A stretch of 64,000 nt of DNA from assembly GCF_024397795.1 (NCBI RefSeq), contig NZ_CP072983.1:992001-1056000 (forward strand). Reading direction: 5' to 3'. The notes beneath the pieces were generated by a model. The model had not been told where the DNA came from and searched no databases. It saw only the letters and a program-made list of their open reading frames with translations. Of the stretch, positions 1-9,511 are shown piece after piece (the first letter of the stretch is position 1; each line of letters starts with the position of its first letter). The DNA is from Lactobacillus intestinalis. GTDB lineage: Bacteria; Bacillota; Bacilli; Lactobacillales; Lactobacillaceae. A program made the position numbers and the translations under genes.

Positions 1-693
1 GTTTACACCACTTTACAAATCCCTCTACAAGGTATTTCTGATTCATTCGGTGGAGCCTTAGCAATTGGATTCTTAGTTCCATTCTTCTGGTTCTTTGGTG
101 TGCACGGTGGTTTGATTGTTGGTTCATTAGCTGGTCCAATGCTTCAAGCCAACTCATTCGATAATGCTCAATTGTACAAAGCTGGTAAATTAACGATTGC
201 CAACGGTGCCCACGTTGTTACTAACGAATTTTACAACAACTTTATTAACTTAACTGGTTCAGGTATTACCATTGGTTTAATCATTTTTACTGTAGTGGCC
301 GCTAAGTCTATCCAACTTAAATCAATTGGTAAATTGGAATTAGTACCTGGTATCTTTAACATTAACGAACCATTCCTCTTCGGTTTACCAATTGTTATGA
401 ACCCATTCCTTGCTATTCCATTCTTCTTAACTCCAGTTGTAGTTGCTGCTTCAACTTACTTTGTAATCAAAACCGGTATCGTACCTCCATTGAATGGTTT
501 CGCTTGTCCTTGGACAGTACCAGCGATTATATCAGGTGCCTTAATCGGTGGTTGGAAGATGGCCGTATGGCAGGCATGTACCCTAGTTATTTCAACTTTG
601 ATTTACTGGCCATTTGCTAAGAAATACGACAACATTTTGCTTAAACGTGAAGCTGCTAAAAAAGCTCAAGAAGCAAAAGGTGCTACAAAATAA
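1..693 (+). CDS. PTS lactose/cellobiose-family EIIC component, C-terminal part (5' end outside window)
   Basis: The frame is open from base 1, so the gene begins before the window; about 230 C-terminal residues are visible. The protein is very hydrophobic, with several predicted membrane segments. The internal motifs GVHGG, NEPFLFGLPIVMNP and the WTVPAIISGALIGG region match the sugar-translocating EIIC of the lactose/N,N'-diacetylchitobiose/cellobiose PTS family. It would import a beta-glucoside while EIIB phosphorylates it. A small gene follows after 15 nt, then a GntR regulator and a 6-phospho-beta-glucosidase, which fits cellobiose-like substrates. The EIIA and EIIB genes at 7753-8477 could be partners; this is inferred. 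The tail is Lys/Ala-rich (AAKKAQEAK). Confidence 0.93.
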   Translation, partial: VYTTLQIPLQGISDSFGGALAIGFLVPFFWFFGVHGGLIVGSLAGPMLQANSFDNAQLYKAGKLTIANGAHVVTNEFYNNFINLTGSGITIGLIIFTVVAAKSIQLKSIGKLELVPGIFNINEPFLFGLPIVMNPFLAIPFFLTPVVVAASTYFVIKTGIVPPLNGFACPWTVPAIISGALIGGWKMAVWQACTLVISTLIYWPFAKKYDNILLKREAAKKAQEAKGATK

Positions 694-708
694 AAAGAGG
701 TTTTAATA

Positions 709-957
709 ATGAATGAAGAAGTAAAAATCGTTAATGAATTCGATCATAATAATCATCATTTTAAAATTGGGGTAAGTGCTGATGGACAAGTTTCAGTTTA
801 TGTCGATAATGAAACAAAGGCCCATCATGGCTATCACTTCCCTGGTGTTATTCAAATTCCAAAAGGAATTGAACTTGATGGACAAATGATTTTGAGATTA
901 CCAATTGATTGTGATGACGCAATTAAAGAAGGAATTTCAAAATTAAAAGCCGAATAA
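709..957 (+). CDS. small hypothetical protein in the PTS operon (82 aa)
   Basis: An 82-residue soluble acidic protein. An AGAGG ribosome site lies 7-8 nt before the ATG, and the gene starts 15 nt after the EIIC stop, so co-transcription is likely. No signal peptide or membrane segment is visible. It is His-rich in the first half (DHNNHHF, KAHHGYHF) with a beta-strand pattern, and ends in an amphipathic helix. I do not recognise the family. Its place directly behind an EIIC gene suggests an accessory role in sugar uptake, but nothing in the sequence gives a function. A terminator-like hairpin follows at once. Confidence 0.8.
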   Translation: MNEEVKIVNEFDHNNHHFKIGVSADGQVSVYVDNETKAHHGYHFPGVIQIPKGIELDGQMILRLPIDCDDAIKEGISKLKAE

Positions 958-961
958 GCTG

Positions 962-1013
962 AAGAGATGTTATTGACATGCTAAGATAAATAGAGTCAGT
1001 AGCATCTCTTTTT
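962..1013 (+). terminator. intrinsic terminator after the PTS genes
   Basis: An 8-bp stem, AAGAGATG (962-969) with CATCTCTT (1003-1010), followed by a T-run. The loop is long (about 33 nt), so the stem is not ideal. It would separate the EIIC transcript from the GntR gene, possibly with read-through. Confidence 0.6.
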
Positions 1014-1067
1014 ACTTAGGTATTGAGCGATGACTATTCAAATTTTCAAAACTTAAATAGAAATCGG

Positions 1068-1799
1068 ATGAAAAACATGACACATGCAAAATATTTAGAA
1101 ATTGCCAAGATAATTAGCCAAAGAATTAATGACGGTACTTATACTAGTCGTCTCCCCCTTCCAGATCAAGAAACTTTAGCTAAGGAATTTGGCGTTAGTC
1201 GATTAACTGTTAAAAAAGCTTTAGATGGCTTAGAAAGACAAGGACTAGTATATAAACAATCTGGTCTAGGTACTTTTGTTTCTAGCAACATCCCTATTAA
1301 AAGCAGCATCGACTCTCCTGCGAATATGTTTATGGGACTTAAAAAGCAACTTGGATCAAGTAATGTTAAAAGTGAAATTTTACATTTTTCTGTCGAATTT
1401 CCCAGTGAACAAATCCAAAAAAATCTCGACTTAAAATCTTCGGATCCAGTCTATGATATTGTCCGTTTGAGAATTGTAGATGATTTACCGTTTATCATTG
1501 AACATACTTACATGCCTGTTACTTTAGTTCCTAACTTAAATGATGAAATTCTTCATAATTCTATTTATGAATACATGCATCATACGCTTCATCTCAAATT
1601 TGGTCACGCTTATCGTAAAATTCGCGCGGCAAAATCAAGCGAATACGATCAAAAATACCTAAATGCCAAAAAAGATGATCCTATGCTTGAATTAGAGCAA
1701 ATTGTTTGGCTGACAAACGGTCAACCAATTGAATACTCTACAAGCAGAAATCGTTATGATCAACGCGATTATACGGTTTTAGAGAATAATAGATTTTAG
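1068..1799 (+). CDS. GntR-family transcriptional regulator with UTRA domain
   Basis: A transcription factor with an N-terminal winged helix-turn-helix (recognition helix around VSRLTVKKAL) and a C-terminal UTRA effector domain that normally binds a phosphorylated sugar. The ending ESRNRYDQ-type motif (here STSRNRYDQRDYTV) is typical of the HutC/PTS-linked subgroup. The start is uncertain: a TTG at 1023 is in frame but has AGG only 2 nt away; ATG 1068 is used here; ATG 1077 has a weak GGATG 5-6 nt upstream and matches the start of the paralogue at 8778. The gene precedes the 6-phospho-beta-glucosidase by 9 nt, so it most likely controls the beta-glucoside genes around it. It is clearly paralogous to the regulator at 8778-9482. 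Confidence 0.9.
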   Translation: MKNMTHAKYLEIAKIISQRINDGTYTSRLPLPDQETLAKEFGVSRLTVKKALDGLERQGLVYKQSGLGTFVSSNIPIKSSIDSPANMFMGLKKQLGSSNVKSEILHFSVEFPSEQIQKNLDLKSSDPVYDIVRLRIVDDLPFIIEHTYMPVTLVPNLNDEILHNSIYEYMHHTLHLKFGHAYRKIRAAKSSEYDQKYLNAKKDDPMLELEQIVWLTNGQPIEYSTSRNRYDQRDYTVLENNRF

Positions 1800-1808
1800 A
1801 GGTATTAG

Positions 1809-3467
<1,659 letters not shown>

Positions 3468-3480
<13 letters not shown>

Positions 3481-4808
3481 TTTATTTTAGGATTTTGCCA
3501 CTTGCTTAATCCTTTTTCTAAGATGTTCACTGCCGCATTCCAATCACGAATATGGTGCGTCTGACAGATTGGACAACTCCATTCCCGATCCTTAAGGGTT
3601 AATTTCTTATAACCGTTTTGGCCCATAATACTGCCACAAGCATGACAGCGTTGAGTAGTATATTTAGGGTCAATTGTTTTGAACTCTTTACCATATAGAT
3701 CTGCCTTATAAGCCAGCATATTAAGGAAACTACGCCAGCCGACATCAGAAATTGATTGCGACAAGGCATGATTCTTTAACAGGTTCTTGCTTCTTAATTC
3801 CTCGGCAACTACTAAATCGTGGTTTTTGATTAATGCAGTTGAGAGTGCTTGCAAGAAGTCTTCACGCTGTCTGCGAATCTTGTCGTGTAATTTAGCGACT
3901 GCTAGTCTCTGTTTTTGATAATTCCTTGCCGTCCACAAATTTCGTCCTTCTTGCTTAGCACGTCTTTGTCTGCGAGACAAGACACGTTGGGCATGGGCCA
4001 GCTTCTTTTTGGTTTTGCGGTAAAATCGTGGATTAGCGACCATTGCTCCGTTAGATGCTGTTAGGAAGTTATCTAAATTGAGGTCAATCCCAATTTGACT
4101 GCTGGTTTTGGCATAAGGCTTAACAAAAGCAGTATCGCTGCCTAATTGCATAGACAGGTAGAACTGGTCATCAGCGGTCTTTTTTATCGTGACTGTGCCA
4201 ATTCTAGTTGGAATCTGCTTAAGCAAGCGCTCTTTAATCAGTTTTCTAAAACCAGCAATGCGGACAATTCCCAGCTTAGGCAATTTAATATGTTTAGCAT
4301 CAATAAATCTAGCCGTCCCGTTATCAAGATAGGCTTCTGACTGCTTAGGATATTGACAGTTGGTCTGATATGACCAGTCGCTGCGTTTTTTGTGAAAAGT
4401 CGGAATTCCGTGTCCGATCTTACGATAATTTTTCCAAGCCTTCTGGTAGTTTTGAATAGCGTTGGCAAGAGCGAGACTATCGATTTCTTTAACACGTAAA
4501 AAGCTATAAGCATCACGAATATTCTTAGGCTTAGCCAATAATTCATGATTGATGACTACTGTTTCTGCCAGTTGGACTTCATAGCTATTAAGAGCAGAAA
4601 AAGCAAATGGCATTGCATTACTTTGCTTAACAGCTAAATAGCGTTTAGCATGATAACTAGTCCGATTGCGTCCTACATAAGAGTTGTAGACAAAGCGCTG
4701 CGCATCATAGTTTAGTTTAATGATTTTCTTTTGCTTAGAACTAGGATAAAAGCGAAGCTTAACGCCAAAATGATAGGCTAAACTGCTCATTCTTTTCATG
4801 TATTTCAC
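3468..4808 (-). CDS. tnpB: IS605 OrfB/TnpB family RNA-guided endonuclease
   Basis: 446 aa, full length for the family. The RuvC-like catalytic acids are all visible: D242 in GIDLNLDN, E336 in VVAEELRSKN, and D422 in RDWNAAVNI. A four-cysteine zinc ribbon lies between the last two (C388, C391, C412, C415). The N-terminal part has the usual RFYPSSKQKKII segment. The start has a near-perfect AAGGAGGTGA ribosome site 6-7 nt upstream. Family members cut DNA at a site next to a short target-adjacent motif using a guide RNA from the element end, which helps the element survive excision. Nothing suggests decay. It diverges from tnpA. Confidence 0.95.
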
Positions 4809-4898
4809 CTCCTTGTATTATTGTAATTTGATTATATCCTATGTATATCTTATAATCAACAGTAAATAGATACATAATAGACGAAAGGATATTAGACT

Positions 4899-5363
4899 AT
4901 GAATAGTAAGAGAAACAAAATAAAAGACGCAGGCTATGAAAAACACTACGTCTATAATGCACACTATCATTTAATTTGGTGTACTAAATATCGCAATCCA
5001 ATCTTTACTAATCAAAACCTGGCACAAGAAATGCAAGAGCTGCTCAAACAAGTAGCCGCAGATAATCAAATCAAAATCGAAAAAATGGAAATAATGCCTG
5101 AGCATATTCATTTGCTTATTAGCTTTAGGCCATCAAAATCAGGCTCAAGCGTGGTCAAAGCACTCAAAGGAAGAAGCGCTTTTTTATTCTTCCAGAATCA
5201 TCCCGAAATCAAACAAAGCAAGATATGGGGCGGTCATTTATGGTCACCAAGTTATTATTTTGGCAGTGTAGGAAATATGTCTAAAGAAGTAGTAGAGAAG
5301 TACATTAATGATCAGATTTACAATGCCGTCAGAGATGGCAAGCCCTATCCATCCCCTCACTAA
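4899..5363 (+). CDS. tnpA: IS200/IS605-family Y1 transposase
   Basis: A 154-aa HUH single-strand transposase. The metal-binding HUH motif is H69-I-H71 (MPEHIHLLISF) and the nucleophilic tyrosine is Y135 in VEKYINDQ. It excises and inserts the element as single-stranded DNA circles. A GAAAGG ribosome site lies about 10 nt before the ATG. The stop codon falls in the loop of a 17-bp hairpin (5341-5384), so the coding 3' end doubles as the element-end structure. The length is normal (about 130-160 aa) and both catalytic parts are intact, so the element may still be active. Confidence 0.95.
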   Translation: MNSKRNKIKDAGYEKHYVYNAHYHLIWCTKYRNPIFTNQNLAQEMQELLKQVAADNQIKIEKMEIMPEHIHLLISFRPSKSGSSVVKALKGRSAFLFFQNHPEIKQSKIWGGHLWSPSYYFGSVGNMSKEVVEKYINDQIYNAVRDGKPYPSPH

Positions 5364-5384
5364 AGTAAGGGGATGGATAGGGCT
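5341..5384. other. perfect 17-bp inverted repeat at the tnpA-side end of the IS
   Basis: AGCCCTATCCATCCCCT (5341-5357) is the exact reverse complement of 5368-5384. Three further pairs form after one C/A mismatch, leaving a 2-nt loop at the tnpA stop codon. It is the strongest hairpin in the window. It may act as the transposase-recognised end, as a terminator (GTTTTC follows), or as a block to translation of transcripts entering from outside. Confidence 0.75.
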
Positions 5385-5400
5385 GTTTTCATTAAAACAT

Positions 5401-5431
5401 AAGATCAGGTTCTTAAGACCTGATCTTTTTT
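5401..5431 (+). terminator. strong intrinsic terminator, probably the original end of the glucosidase operon
   Basis: A perfect 10-bp stem AAGATCAGGT (5401-5410)/ACCTGATCTT (5418-5427) followed by T's. It lies just outside the proposed IS edge. Removing the element would place it about 10-15 nt behind the glucosidase coding end. Confidence 0.85.
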
Positions 5432-5456
5432 GATATCGATAACAGCCATCCTCCTC

Positions 5457-5484
5457 TTGTAAACCGCTTACAATGTAGGATAAT
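5457..5484 (+). promoter_or_regulatory. promoter with operator-like palindrome for the GH13 gene
   Basis: TTGTAA (5457-5462), a 16-nt spacer and GATAAT (5479-5484). The -35 overlaps the near-palindrome TGTAAACCGCTTACA (5458-5472). That resembles a cre or LacI-family operator, but it is one base longer than the usual 14-nt cre core. Repression by CcpA or a LacI-type regulator is inferred. Confidence 0.55.
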
Positions 5485-5517
5485 CAAATTAGAAATATTT
5501 TATTGGAGGAATAAAAA

Positions 5518-7137
5518 ATGACACCCTGGTGGAAAAAAGCAGTTGTTTATCAAGTTTACCCTAAGTCTTTTCAAGATAGCAATGGTGATGGGATTGGGGA
5601 CTTAAAAGGTATTACATCTAGACTAGATTATTTAAAAAAATTAGGAATTGATGCAATCTGGCTCTCCCCTGTTTATCAATCACCTCAAGTTGACAACGGT
5701 TATGATATTTCCGACTATGAAGCAATTGATCCTCAATATGGCACAATGGCTGACATGGACGAATTAATTTCTGAAGCAAAAAAACGTGGCATTAGAATTG
5801 TCATGGATCTAGTCGTTAATCATACTTCAGACCAGCATAAATGGTTTATTGAAGCTAGAAAAAGCAAGGATAATCCTTATCGCGATTATTATATTTGGCG
5901 AGATCCCGTTGATGGACATGAACCAAATGAGCTTAAATCAGCTTTTTCAGGATCTGCATGGAAACTTGATGAAAAAACTGGTCAATACTATTTACACTTT
6001 TTTGCAGATCAACAGCCTGATCTAAATTGGAAAAATCCTATTTTACGTCAAAAAATCTACGATATGATGAATTTCTGGATTGACAAAGGAATCGGCGGCT
6101 TTCGGATGGATGTAATTGAATTAATTGGTAAAGATCCCGATAAATTAATCCGTGAAAATGGCCCGATGCTTCATCCTTATCTGCAAGAAATGAATAAGAA
6201 AACTTTTGGGAGTAAGAATCTTATGACTGTTGGTGAAACCTGGAATTCTACTCCTAAAATTGCCGAAGAATATTCCGATCCAGGACGCCATGAATTATCA
6301 ATGGTTTTTCAATTTGAAAATCAGAGTTTAGATCAACAAGCCGGTAAAGAAAAATGGGATTTACGCCCTTTAAATTTAGGAGAACTCAAAAAAGTTTTAG
6401 TTAAATGGCAAACTGACATAGACTTTAATCATGCCTGGAATAGCCTTTTTTGGGAAAATCACGATATTCCGCGAGTAATTTCGCGTTGGGGTAACGACCA
6501 AGAATATCGGGTTCAATCAGCTAAGATGTTTGCAATTATTCTCCATTTAATGCATGGCACGCCATATATCTATAATGGTGAAGAAATTGGAATGACTAAC
6601 TATCCTGTTAAAAGTATCGATGAAGTTTCAGATATTGAAAGCATTAACATGTACAATGAGCGTTTAAAGGCCGGTTATGACACTCAGAGCCTTATTCATG
6701 CCATCAATGTTAAAGGACGGGACAACGCGCGTACGCCAATTCAGTGGAATAATGCAAAAAATGCTGGGTTTACCACTGGAACTCCTTGGCTACACGTGAA
6801 CCCCAATTATCATCAAATTAATGTTGAGGCTGCCTTAAAAGATCCTAATTCTATTTTTTATACGTATCAAAAACTAATCAAATTGCGCCATAACAATCCG
6901 ATTGTGGTCGAGGGGGACTTTGAGTTAGTTAAAGGTACCGTGGAGGCAGTTCTGGCATATTATCGCAAACTAAAAGATACAAAATGGCTCATTGTAGCTA
7001 ATTTATCTGGCCAAAAGCAGCATTTTTCTTCTACAGATAAAGTTACAGATCAAATTATCAACAATTATACTGATCATTCAAATCTAACTAATTTGACCCT
7101 CAAACCGTATGAAGCATTTAGTGTAAAGGTAAAATAA
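5518..7137 (+). CDS. glucan 1,6-alpha-glucosidase / oligo-1,6-glucosidase (GH13_31)
   Basis: A cytoplasmic alpha-glucosidase of 539 aa, normal for the subfamily. The TIM-barrel motifs occur in order: DLVVNH (97-102), nucleophile D198 in GFRMDVIE, acid/base E240 in TVGETW, and transition-state Asp D316 in ENHD. The V-I pair right after D198 is the mark of alpha-1,6 specificity, so isomalto-oligosaccharides or panose are likely substrates. The MTVGETWNSTP region resembles DexB-type dextran glucosidases more than trehalose-6-phosphate hydrolases, although TreC cannot be fully excluded. A TTGGAGGAA ribosome site precedes the ATG. It has its own regulated promoter and is not part of the beta-glucoside operon. 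Confidence 0.9.
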   Translation: MTPWWKKAVVYQVYPKSFQDSNGDGIGDLKGITSRLDYLKKLGIDAIWLSPVYQSPQVDNGYDISDYEAIDPQYGTMADMDELISEAKKRGIRIVMDLVVNHTSDQHKWFIEARKSKDNPYRDYYIWRDPVDGHEPNELKSAFSGSAWKLDEKTGQYYLHFFADQQPDLNWKNPILRQKIYDMMNFWIDKGIGGFRMDVIELIGKDPDKLIRENGPMLHPYLQEMNKKTFGSKNLMTVGETWNSTPKIAEEYSDPGRHELSMVFQFENQSLDQQAGKEKWDLRPLNLGELKKVLVKWQTDIDFNHAWNSLFWENHDIPRVISRWGNDQEYRVQSAKMFAIILHLMHGTPYIYNGEEIGMTNYPVKSIDEVSDIESINMYNERLKAGYDTQSLIHAINVKGRDNARTPIQWNNAKNAGFTTGTPWLHVNPNYHQINVEAALKDPNSIFYTYQKLIKLRHNNPIVVEGDFELVKGTVEAVLAYYRKLKDTKWLIVANLSGQKQHFSSTDKVTDQIINNYTDHSNLTNLTLKPYEAFSVKVK

Positions 7138-7211
7138 TTGCTAATCTTCATCATTATTTCACATCAAAAGTGTATACTTTATATAAAAGTAAATAGAAAG
7201 ATGATATAAAG

Positions 7212-7619
7212 ATGATTACAGTAAAAAAGCAATTTCAATTTTCCGCAAATGACTTTTTTGACTACTTGGATAAGCAGCTAACCCTTGCAATTAAGGAAGC
7301 TCGACAAAACGACTTACCTGTAAAGCTTGCTGCTGGAACTCAATATAATCAAAATGGCGTAGACACCAAAATCACTAAGTACACACGTGGCAAAGAATAC
7401 GAGGCCAATTTCAAAAATGATAAGTTTGACATTATGATCAATTATCAAACCGAAGATGTACCAAATGGCGTAGAAATTACATTCTCAGAAGATATTAAAA
7501 GTTATGATCCTAATGCCCACAGCAAATTTAATAATTGGCTCTATAATTTTCAGTTAAAACACGGTGCTAAGAAAGAGCTTTCTCGAATGGCTAACGGAGT
7601 TCACCAAAACATGCAATAA
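7212..7619 (+). CDS. DUF3284 domain-containing protein
   Basis: A 135-aa soluble protein matching DUF3284 throughout (opening VKKQFQFSANDFFDYL, middle ITKYTRGKEYEANF, tail with NFQLKHGAKKEL). Members of this family are usually found next to beta-glucoside PTS and phospho-glucosidase genes. Their biochemical role is unknown; the fold resembles START/SRPBCC-like alpha-beta proteins (inference). A TATACT -10 (7173-7178) lies upstream with a poor -35, and a GAAAG ribosome site is about 10 nt before the ATG. A perfect terminator follows directly, so this is a single-gene unit. Confidence 0.85.
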   Translation: MITVKKQFQFSANDFFDYLDKQLTLAIKEARQNDLPVKLAAGTQYNQNGVDTKITKYTRGKEYEANFKNDKFDIMINYQTEDVPNGVEITFSEDIKSYDPNAHSKFNNWLYNFQLKHGAKKELSRMANGVHQNMQ

Positions 7620-7621
7620 CT

Positions 7622-7653
7622 AAAAAAGAAGGAGAAAATTCTCCTTCTTTTTT
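7622..7653. terminator. bidirectional intrinsic terminator after the DUF3284 gene
   Basis: GAAGGAG/CTCCTTC core (7628-7634 with 7641-7647), flanked by six A's and six T's. It works on both strands by symmetry. Confidence 0.9.
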
Positions 7654-7703
7654 ATATACCTATAAGCTTCTCATATAATTAACTATGTATTATCTAAAAA
7701 CAA

Positions 7704-7743
7704 AAATAATAAGTTCTAAAACATTAATTAGAACTTATTATTT
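7704..7743 (-). terminator. intrinsic terminator of the EIIB-EIIA operon
   Basis: A perfect 16-bp AT-rich stem (7704-7719 with 7728-7743, 8-nt loop), followed on the minus strand by TTTTGTTTTT. It starts 10 nt after the EIIA stop codon. Confidence 0.85.
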
Positions 7744-7752
7744 AGAATACAT

Positions 7753-8118
7753 CTATTTCTTTAGAGTGCCAGATTCATATAACTTTGCGTACAAATCTAC
7801 CATTTCTCCAGCTAAATCTCTAAAGGTAATTGCATTCATCAGATGGTCTTGAGAGTGCACTACTAACAAAGTGACTTTCATGTGGTCGCCTTGAGTCTCT
7901 TTAGTTAGCATATTGGTTTGAGAATTATGAGCTTCAAGAAGTGACTTGTCTGATTCTTCGAGTTTTTTGCGAGCACCTTCAATATCACCTTGTTTAGCTT
8001 TTCTAATTGCTTCAAAAGCTAAGCTTTTAGCATTTCCACCATTTGCAATTAACCCCATTGCTGCCATTAAAGTTTCTTGCTCTTTTTGTTCTGGAGTTTG
8101 TTTCTTTTCTTCTGCCAT
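7753..8118 (-). CDS. PTS lactose/cellobiose-family EIIA component
   Basis: A 121-aa cytoplasmic phosphotransfer protein of the all-helical lactose/cellobiose EIIA family. The phospho-accepting residue is H88 in LLVVHSQDHLM, with the usual Asp91-His92 following. It passes phosphate from HPr to EIIB. The N-terminal MAEEKKQTPEQKEQE is a charged extension before the conserved AAMGLIANGGNAKSLA helix. The gene follows EIIB by 26 nt in the same transcript and ends before a strong terminator. No EIIC is encoded in this operon; the EIIC at the window start is the nearest candidate partner. Confidence 0.93.
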   Translation of the reverse strand: MAEEKKQTPEQKEQETLMAAMGLIANGGNAKSLAFEAIRKAKQGDIEGARKKLEESDKSLLEAHNSQTNMLTKETQGDHMKVTLLVVHSQDHLMNAITFRDLAGEMVDLYAKLYESGTLKK

Positions 8119-8144
8119 ATGAATCTTACACTTTCTATATCACT

Positions 8145-8477
8145 CTAACCATTAATTAAGCTTTCAGCTTGCTTAAGTACAGTTTCCCCATCCATCATAC
8201 CGTAAGCTTGCATATCGATTACATCTAAGGGAATATCTTTACCATCTTTACCTTTTCCGGCAACCTTCTTTTCAAATTCACCTCTCATGTAGCTTACTTG
8301 AGGCCCAAGAAGAATACAGTCTACACCTTTTTCAATGTGTTGATCAGCTTCAGAAGCAGGACAAGCAAAGATCTCTGCATCGATTCCATCTGCTTGAGCT
8401 GCTTGTTGCATCTTAGTTACTAAAAGTGATGTGCTCATTCCTGCACTACAATTTAACATGATAGTTTGTTCTGCCAT
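8145..8477 (-). CDS. PTS lactose/cellobiose-family EIIB component
   Basis: A 110-aa cytoplasmic domain protein with the P-loop-like active site LNCSAGMSTSLLV; Cys10 is the phosphorylated residue. It receives phosphate from EIIA and hands it to sugar in the EIIC channel. A loop around KGKDGKDIP is slightly longer than in many family members. A GGAGG ribosome site is about 9 nt before the ATG. It is the first gene of a two-gene operon with EIIA, driven by the cre-containing promoter at 8537-8573. Confidence 0.93.
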   Translation of the reverse strand: MAEQTIMLNCSAGMSTSLLVTKMQQAAQADGIDAEIFACPASEADQHIEKGVDCILLGPQVSYMRGEFEKKVAGKGKDGKDIPLDVIDMQAYGMMDGETVLKQAESLING

Positions 8478-8536
8478 AATTATTCCTCCTAAAAATATAG
8501 CTTTTTATTTTTATTAAGCTATCCTTTACATCAATT

Positions 8537-8573
8537 ATTATAAAGCGCTTTCAGTTAAATGTAAACGCTTTTC
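8537..8573 (-). promoter_or_regulatory. promoter of the EIIB-EIIA operon with two cre-like sites
   Basis: On the minus strand TTTACA (8560-8565), a 17-nt spacer and a consensus TATAAT (8537-8542). A cre-like TAAAGCGCTTTCA (8541-8553) lies between the boxes, and TGTAAACGCTTTTC (8560-8573) covers the -35. This placement predicts CcpA-mediated catabolite repression. Confidence 0.8.
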
Positions 8574-8693
8574 TTAACATGTGAATCGGCTTGTTAAGCT
8601 TTTTTATATTTAACTCTTACTCTCCCAAAGCCTGAGATAATTCTTAACTTTTTATAAAGGTATATATTTTTATAAATTAAATGTATATTAATC

Positions 8694-8740
8694 TGCAAAC
8701 GCTTACTAAGTGCATAAAGTTTGGTAGAATACATATGTAT
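8694..8740 (+). promoter_or_regulatory. promoter of the second GntR gene with cre-like site and 12-bp palindrome
   Basis: A cre-like TGCAAACGCTTACT (8694-8707) overlaps the expected -35. TAGAAT (8725-8730) is the -10. It is followed by the perfect 12-bp palindrome ATACATATGTAT (8729-8740) at the predicted start point. The palindrome is a good candidate for the regulator's own operator (inference). The rest of the gap 8574-8693 is AT-rich with a CTTAACA/TGTTAAG repeat and no gene. Confidence 0.55.
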
Positions 8741-8777
8741 AGTTTTTTATAGACATGCAGTCCTGGAAAGGAGTTTT

Positions 8778-9482
8778 ATGAGTAAATATCAAGACATTGC
8801 TAATGACATAGAAAAAAAGATTATCGAGAAAAAGTATATTAATAAATTACCAGAACAAGTTGTCTTAGCGCAGAAATATCATACTAGTAGAGTTACTATT
8901 ATCCATGCTTTAAAAATTTTACAAGATCGTAAATTAATTCATGCTGTTAAAGGCCATGGTACATACATTTCCGCTAAACCTATTCCGAAAATATTTCTAA
9001 ATTCCGGAGTAGCACAAAATGACGGTTTTACTAAACATACTCATGATTCCAAAAAGCTTGTTAGTAAAGTGATTTCTTTTAACATTCGCAAGCCAACAGA
9101 TAAGGAAAAAGAAGCCTTTAATTTATCAGAAAATGAAGACGTTTATGATATTATTCGACTCCGCATCTTAAATAGTGAACCAATAAAATTGGAATATACC
9201 GTAATGCCAGTTAATAGAATACCTGGCTTAAATTTAGATATTTTACATAAATCTATCTATTCTTATATCGAAAACAAATTGGGTATTAAAATTGGCAAAG
9301 ATGATCGCTTAATCACTGCCGATAAACCAGATGCTTATGATATAAAATATTTAAACTGTACTTCTAATGATCCTATCCTCTGTGTAAAACAAAAGGCTTA
9401 TTTTGAAAATGGAACCCCTTTTGAATTATCAGAAAGTAGAAATCGTTACGATCGTGGTGGTTTGACAGTTAAGAAAGGATGA
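8778..9482 (+). CDS. GntR-family transcriptional regulator with UTRA domain
   Basis: 234 aa: an N-terminal winged HTH (TSRVTIIHALKILQDR) and a C-terminal UTRA ligand domain ending ESRNRYDRGG. It is a paralogue of the regulator at 1068-1799. The ATG at 8778 is chosen because GGAAAGGAG lies 5-6 nt before it; an in-frame TTG at 8721 lies upstream of the promoter's predicted start point and is not used. It is divergent from the EIIB-EIIA operon across a 300-bp gap carrying cre-like sites, so it most likely controls that operon in response to a phosphorylated sugar. Confidence 0.9.
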   Translation: MSKYQDIANDIEKKIIEKKYINKLPEQVVLAQKYHTSRVTIIHALKILQDRKLIHAVKGHGTYISAKPIPKIFLNSGVAQNDGFTKHTHDSKKLVSKVISFNIRKPTDKEKEAFNLSENEDVYDIIRLRILNSEPIKLEYTVMPVNRIPGLNLDILHKSIYSYIENKLGIKIGKDDRLITADKPDAYDIKYLNCTSNDPILCVKQKAYFENGTPFELSESRNRYDRGGLTVKKG

Positions 9483-9511
9483 AAAAGGCGCATCCAATGA
9501 TGCGTCTTTTT
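9482..9511. terminator. bidirectional intrinsic terminator
   Basis: AAAAAGGCGCATC (9482-9494) pairs with GATGCGTCTTTTT (9499-9511) with one G-T pair. It is shared by the converging GntR gene and the small minus-strand gene. Confidence 0.85.

Noticed and set aside
4238..4546. 102-codon frame overlapping tnpB in another phase
   Set aside because: Same strand but out of frame with an intact tnpB; composition is that of a shadow.
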